Of a DNA stretch of 34,313 nt, positions 32,047 to 34,313 are shown piece by piece. This DNA comes from CAYMUN01 sp964440265 (lineage in GTDB: Bacteria > Patescibacteriota > Saccharimonadia > Saccharimonadales > UBA4665): NCBI GenBank assembly GCA_964440265.1, contig CAYTRU010000001.1, positions 1 to 34,313 on the forward strand, in the 5' to 3' direction. The position numbers were made by a program, and so were the translations under genes. Numbering within the stretch: the first letter of the stretch is position 1; each line of letters opens with the position of its first letter. The notes below the pieces were generated by a model. It ran no database searches, was not told where the DNA came from, and saw only the letters and a program-made list of their open reading frames with translations.

Positions 32047-33005
32047 GCCGCGCTCGTTTCCAGGTACGCCTTGACGTTAGCCTCAATCCGCCCCGGCACA
32101 TTATCAGCTAGCGCTTTGACAAAGTTTTCGCCCGTCATTTCCTCGTATAATTCAATATAGCGCTCAGTCACCATTTGCACAAAATCGTCATCCAGTTCCG
32201 GCATGGTTTCGCCGGGCTGGTTGCGAAAACCGCGCTCCATCAGCCATTCGCGAACAAATTCTTTCGATAAATGCCGCGGGGTAACTTGCTTGTCGCCACC
32301 GACATAAGCGTCGTAACTGTCGGCGTAAAAGTAGCGCGACGAATCAGGCGTGTTGGCTTCGTCAATCAAAATTAAACGGCCATCCAAGCGGCCGAATTCA
32401 TACTTCGTATCAGCTAAGACTAACCCTCTGGCGCGAGCCATTTCCTGGCCACGAGCGAATAATTGGCGAGTGTAATCCTGGAGTTGCTGCCACTCTTCGG
32501 CCGTTGCCAAGCCTTGGGCCAAGATGTCAGCCCCGATAATATCCTCGTCGTGGCCGACGTCAGCCTTGGTCGTCGGGGTGATGAGCGGTTCGGGGAAGGC
32601 GTCGTATTCGCTCAAACCTTCCGGCATCACAGCGCCACAAAGTTCGCGCTTGCCAGCCTGGTACTCCCGCCAGGCATGTCCCACCAGGCAGCCGCGGATG
32701 ACCATTTCGATCATCACTGGTTCTGCCTTGAGGCCGGCGCTAGCGTTGGGGTCAGGCACAGCTTGCAGCCAATTCGGCACAATGTCGCTGGTCTTCTCGA
32801 GGAAATGTGCTGCTAATTGATTCAAGACCTGGCCTTTATAAGGAATGGCCCGTGCCAGGACGATGTCAAAAGCTGAGATCCGGTCAGTCGCAATCATGAC
32901 CAGCCGCTTGTCGCCAATACTGTAGACATCTCGGACTTTGCCGTGATACAGCGCCGTCTGGCCCGGAAATTGAAAATCAGTGGTCGAAATTGCCTGTGTA
33001 CCCAT
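32043..33005 (-). CDS. purC: SAICAR synthetase
   Basis: PurC joins CAIR and aspartate using ATP. The 320-residue protein is of the long type (E. coli PurC is about 237 aa). It has HGKVRDVYSIGDKRLVMIATDRISAFD, EMVIRGCLVGHAWREY, PEPLITPTTKAD and LADTKYEFGR. TATAAT lies 8 bp before the ATG on the minus strand, indicating a leaderless first gene of a purC-purB operon. It is divergent from purE, with a 68-bp gap. Confidence 0.96.
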   Translation of the reverse strand: MGTQAISTTDFQFPGQTALYHGKVRDVYSIGDKRLVMIATDRISAFDIVLARAIPYKGQVLNQLAAHFLEKTSDIVPNWLQAVPDPNASAGLKAEPVMIEMVIRGCLVGHAWREYQAGKRELCGAVMPEGLSEYDAFPEPLITPTTKADVGHDEDIIGADILAQGLATAEEWQQLQDYTRQLFARGQEMARARGLVLADTKYEFGRLDGRLILIDEANTPDSSRYFYADSYDAYVGGDKQVTPRHLSKEFVREWLMERGFRNQPGETMPELDDDFVQMVTERYIELYEEMTGENFVKALADNVPGRIEANVKAYLETSAA

Positions 33006-33013
33006 TACTATGT

Positions 33014-33019
33014 ATTATA
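33014..33019 (-). promoter_or_regulatory. -10 box of purC-purB (leaderless)
   Basis: TATAAT on the minus strand ends 8 bp before the purC ATG. Confidence 0.6.
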
Positions 33020-33073
33020 CGGTATGATTATTGTATTAGGAAAGTGCTTTGCATAATAATTTAGGAGGAATTT

Positions 33074-33542
33074 ATGGCTAATCCCATCGTCGGCATCATA
33101 ATGGGGTCAAAATCAGATCTGGACATCATGTCCGAAGCGGCGAAAGTCCTCGATGACTTAGGCGTAGCCAATGAACTGCGCATCCTTTCAGCCCATCGCA
33201 CACCAGCAGAAATGATCGAGTACATCGCCGGCGCTCAAGAGCGAGGCCTACAAGTAATCATCGCCGGCGCCGGCGGCTCGGCCCACCTGGCCGGAGTGGC
33301 CGCTGCTCACACGCCCCTGCCGGTTTTATCCATACCAGTCAAGCGGGCGGGCCACGACCATGAGGCCTTATTTTCAAACGTCATGATGCCTCCTGGTATC
33401 CCCCTCGCTACTATGCCCGAAAACGGTGGCAAAAATGCCGGTCTGCTAGCCGTCGAAATCTTGGCGCTAAACGATCCTGCTCTGGCTCAACGCTATGCTG
33501 CTTTTCGCCAAAAACAGCACGACAGCGTTCTCGAAACCAACG
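33074..33542 (+). CDS. purE: N5-carboxyaminoimidazole ribonucleotide mutase, 3' end in gap
   Basis: PurE converts N5-CAIR to CAIR. The 156 residues before the gap include IIMGSKSDLDIM, ILSAHRTPAEM and VIIAGAGGSAHLAGVAAAHT, with the catalytic His in SAHR. Near the C-terminus PPGIPLATMPENGGKNAGLL departs from the common GVPVGT consensus. The frame is still open at the N-run at 33543, so only a few residues are likely to be missing. TAGGAGG 6 nt before the ATG is an excellent ribosome site. purK was not seen. Confidence 0.94.
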
Positions 33543-33552
33543 NNNNNNNNNN
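33543..33552. other. Assembly gap (10 N)
   Basis: Ten ambiguous bases join two contigs. The true gap length is unknown, and adjacency of purE and the following minus-strand gene should not be assumed beyond scaffolding evidence. Confidence 0.99.
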
Positions 33553-33976
33553 ATATCTCGTACATGGCACTGTAGGCCACAACCACTTCATCGAGGAAAG
33601 GACCATACTGCTCAATATCGAGCTCACGGAAAGAAAAGGCCTGCGCTTCAATGGCCGATCTCATAAGACTGGCCTCCGCGTCCATGGCAGTGAAGGGCTC
33701 CACGCCAGACGCTATCAATGCGCCATAGCCCCGATGAAAGGCCGACAAGATAGATGATTGTTTGAGAGCTACTTGGCGGCGCGCTGCTGCGTCAGGAGCA
33801 TCTTGAGACCTGAGCAATTCTGCCGTCACCCTACGCACCATTTTTGCAGGTTGTGAGTCTGGCGGAAGACTCTGGCACCACAAGGGCAACAACCACCGCT
33901 CGGCATATATGTCGGCAAGGCGCGTAGACAAATCAGCCCGATCCTGCGGTTTAAAGCCGTCCAGTTCGACACTCAT
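33553..33976 (-). CDS. Hypothetical protein, 3' end in gap
   Basis: About 141 N-terminal residues are visible before the gap. The sequence is helical and charged (DRADLSTRLADIYAERWLLP, AARRQVALKQSSILSAFHRG) and contains no signal peptide or membrane helix. No family is recognised. The ATG at 33976 has TATATT 7 bp upstream on the minus strand, fitting the leaderless pattern. Confidence 0.55.
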
Positions 33977-33983
33977 GATTCTT

Positions 33984-33989
33984 AATATA
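33984..33989 (-). promoter_or_regulatory. -10-like box of the gap-truncated gene
   Basis: TATATT on the minus strand ends 7 bp before the ATG at 33976, in a very AT-rich stretch, so chance is harder to exclude here. Confidence 0.35.
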
Positions 33990-34047
33990 ATATCATATTG
34001 TTTAAATTCAACAAAATTTATTCTAAAAGTTTAGTATGTTCGGCATA

Positions 34048-34313
34048 TTAATCAGTTAGCTCTAGCAAATCACGGTAATCATGAATAATCAGTTCCGCCT
34101 CCACTAGGTCTTGAAGCTTATTTGTATCATTACAGATGCCGATGCAACGCAAGCCAGCGGCATGAGCCGAGGCGATACCTTTAGCAGTGTCTTCGACAGC
34201 CAGGGCTTGATCGACCGCTATGCCTCTTGAGCGCAAGCCAAGCTGATAGGCATGTGGATCGGGCTTGCGACGATTAGCTATGTCTTCGAAGGACACAATC
34301 CCTTGGAAAAATT
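34048..34313 (-). CDS. HAD-IA hydrolase, C-terminal part
   Basis: The gene enters from the right edge; its frame is open to the last base (FFQGIVSFED). The visible part has motif III Lys in RRKPDPHAY and motif IV VEDTAKGIASAHAAGL. This is typical of the beta-phosphoglucomutase/phosphoglycolate phosphatase branch of HAD enzymes. The nucleophile domain lies outside the window. A GTG at 34296 is an in-frame start codon, but it falls within the conserved IVSFED segment and so is not the true start. Confidence 0.82.
   Translation of the reverse strand, partial: FFQGIVSFEDIANRRKPDPHAYQLGLRSRGIAVDQALAVEDTAKGIASAHAAGLRCIGICNDTNKLQDLVEAELIIHDYRDLLELTD

Noticed and set aside
33074..33757. A single 227-aa frame running from purE across the N-run to 33757
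   Set aside because: The part after the gap is antisense to a better minus-strand gene, and the joining codons are Ns, so the fusion is an artefact.
1..34313. Alternative genetic code (TGA as Gly), as in some CPR lineages
   Set aside because: nadE, sortase, purC and fbp end at TGA exactly at the family C-terminus, and no conserved protein has in-frame TGA.
1..34313. CRISPR arrays, transposases, integrases, tRNA or rRNA genes
   Set aside because: No spaced direct repeats, no transposase or integrase motifs and no tRNA-like T-arm/cloverleaf sequence were noticed by eye on either strand.

Overview
This 34.3 kb window looks like a scaffold from an environmental bacterium of about 50% GC that uses the standard genetic code (TGA is a true stop). 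My best guess is the Candidate Phyla Radiation (Patescibacteria), probably a Saccharibacteria-like lineage. That rests on several things seen together: tiny single-TM proteins, a sortase with an LPxTG-like substrate, a CarS/DUF46 'CDP-archaeol synthase' homologue, a LysM-Rpf muralytic protein, an AcrB-like RND protein with no visible partner genes, and many genes with no room for a ribosome binding site. No rRNA or tRNA gene was seen, so the taxonomy is inference. A run of 10 Ns at 33543-33552 is an assembly gap.

Layout. 1-227: 3' end of a response regulator. 230-2380: cell-surface module (secreted repeat protein ending in LVNTG plus TM, divergent sortase, translationally coupled 38-aa membrane peptide). 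2517-6218: accessory stretch with a double VOC protein, an RBBP9-like hydrolase, a HAD phosphatase, small unknown or degraded genes and two tiny Cys-containing membrane proteins. 6309-7766: membrane-anchored protein resembling alpha/alpha-barrel glycosidases. 7870-9542: nadC-nadE. 9760-10768: frameshifted DUF3182-like gene, facing a histidine phosphatase. 11581-11955: 375 bp without a convincing gene but with a perfect 17-bp inverted repeat. 11956-15043: two-TM coiled-coil protein, DinB-like protein, LysM-Rpf protein with a long leader, SemiSWEET and a single-domain response regulator. 15068-16012: DUF2207-like membrane protein. 16009-19582: phospholipid head-group module (CDP-alcohol phosphotransferase, PHP phosphoesterase and CarS-like enzyme in one operon; divergently a CDP-alcohol phosphotransferase/diacylglycerol-kinase fusion). 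19643-23031: RND transporter and GAF protein. 23028-24997: divergent dPGM and enolase. 24989-28518: membrane proteins, purH and an unknown protein. 28545-30553: fbp-fba overlapping pair. 30652-33542: purC-purB operon and divergent purE. The right edge holds two partial genes.

How the genes work together. The clearest grouped functions are lower glycolysis/gluconeogenesis (dPGM, enolase, FBPase, class I aldolase), late NAD synthesis (nadC, nadE), late purine synthesis (purE, purC, purB, purH) and a compact lipid module that could turn diacylglycerol into head-group phospholipids (kinase, CTP transferase, alcohol phosphotransferase, possible phosphatase).

The strongest window-wide signal is regulatory. 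About 20 genes have a TANNNT -10 box ending only 6-8 bp (occasionally 9-10 bp) before the start codon, so their mRNAs should be leaderless. The remaining genes have good Shine-Dalgarno sequences and are often operon-internal. This rule also corrects several start codons, including GTG starts.
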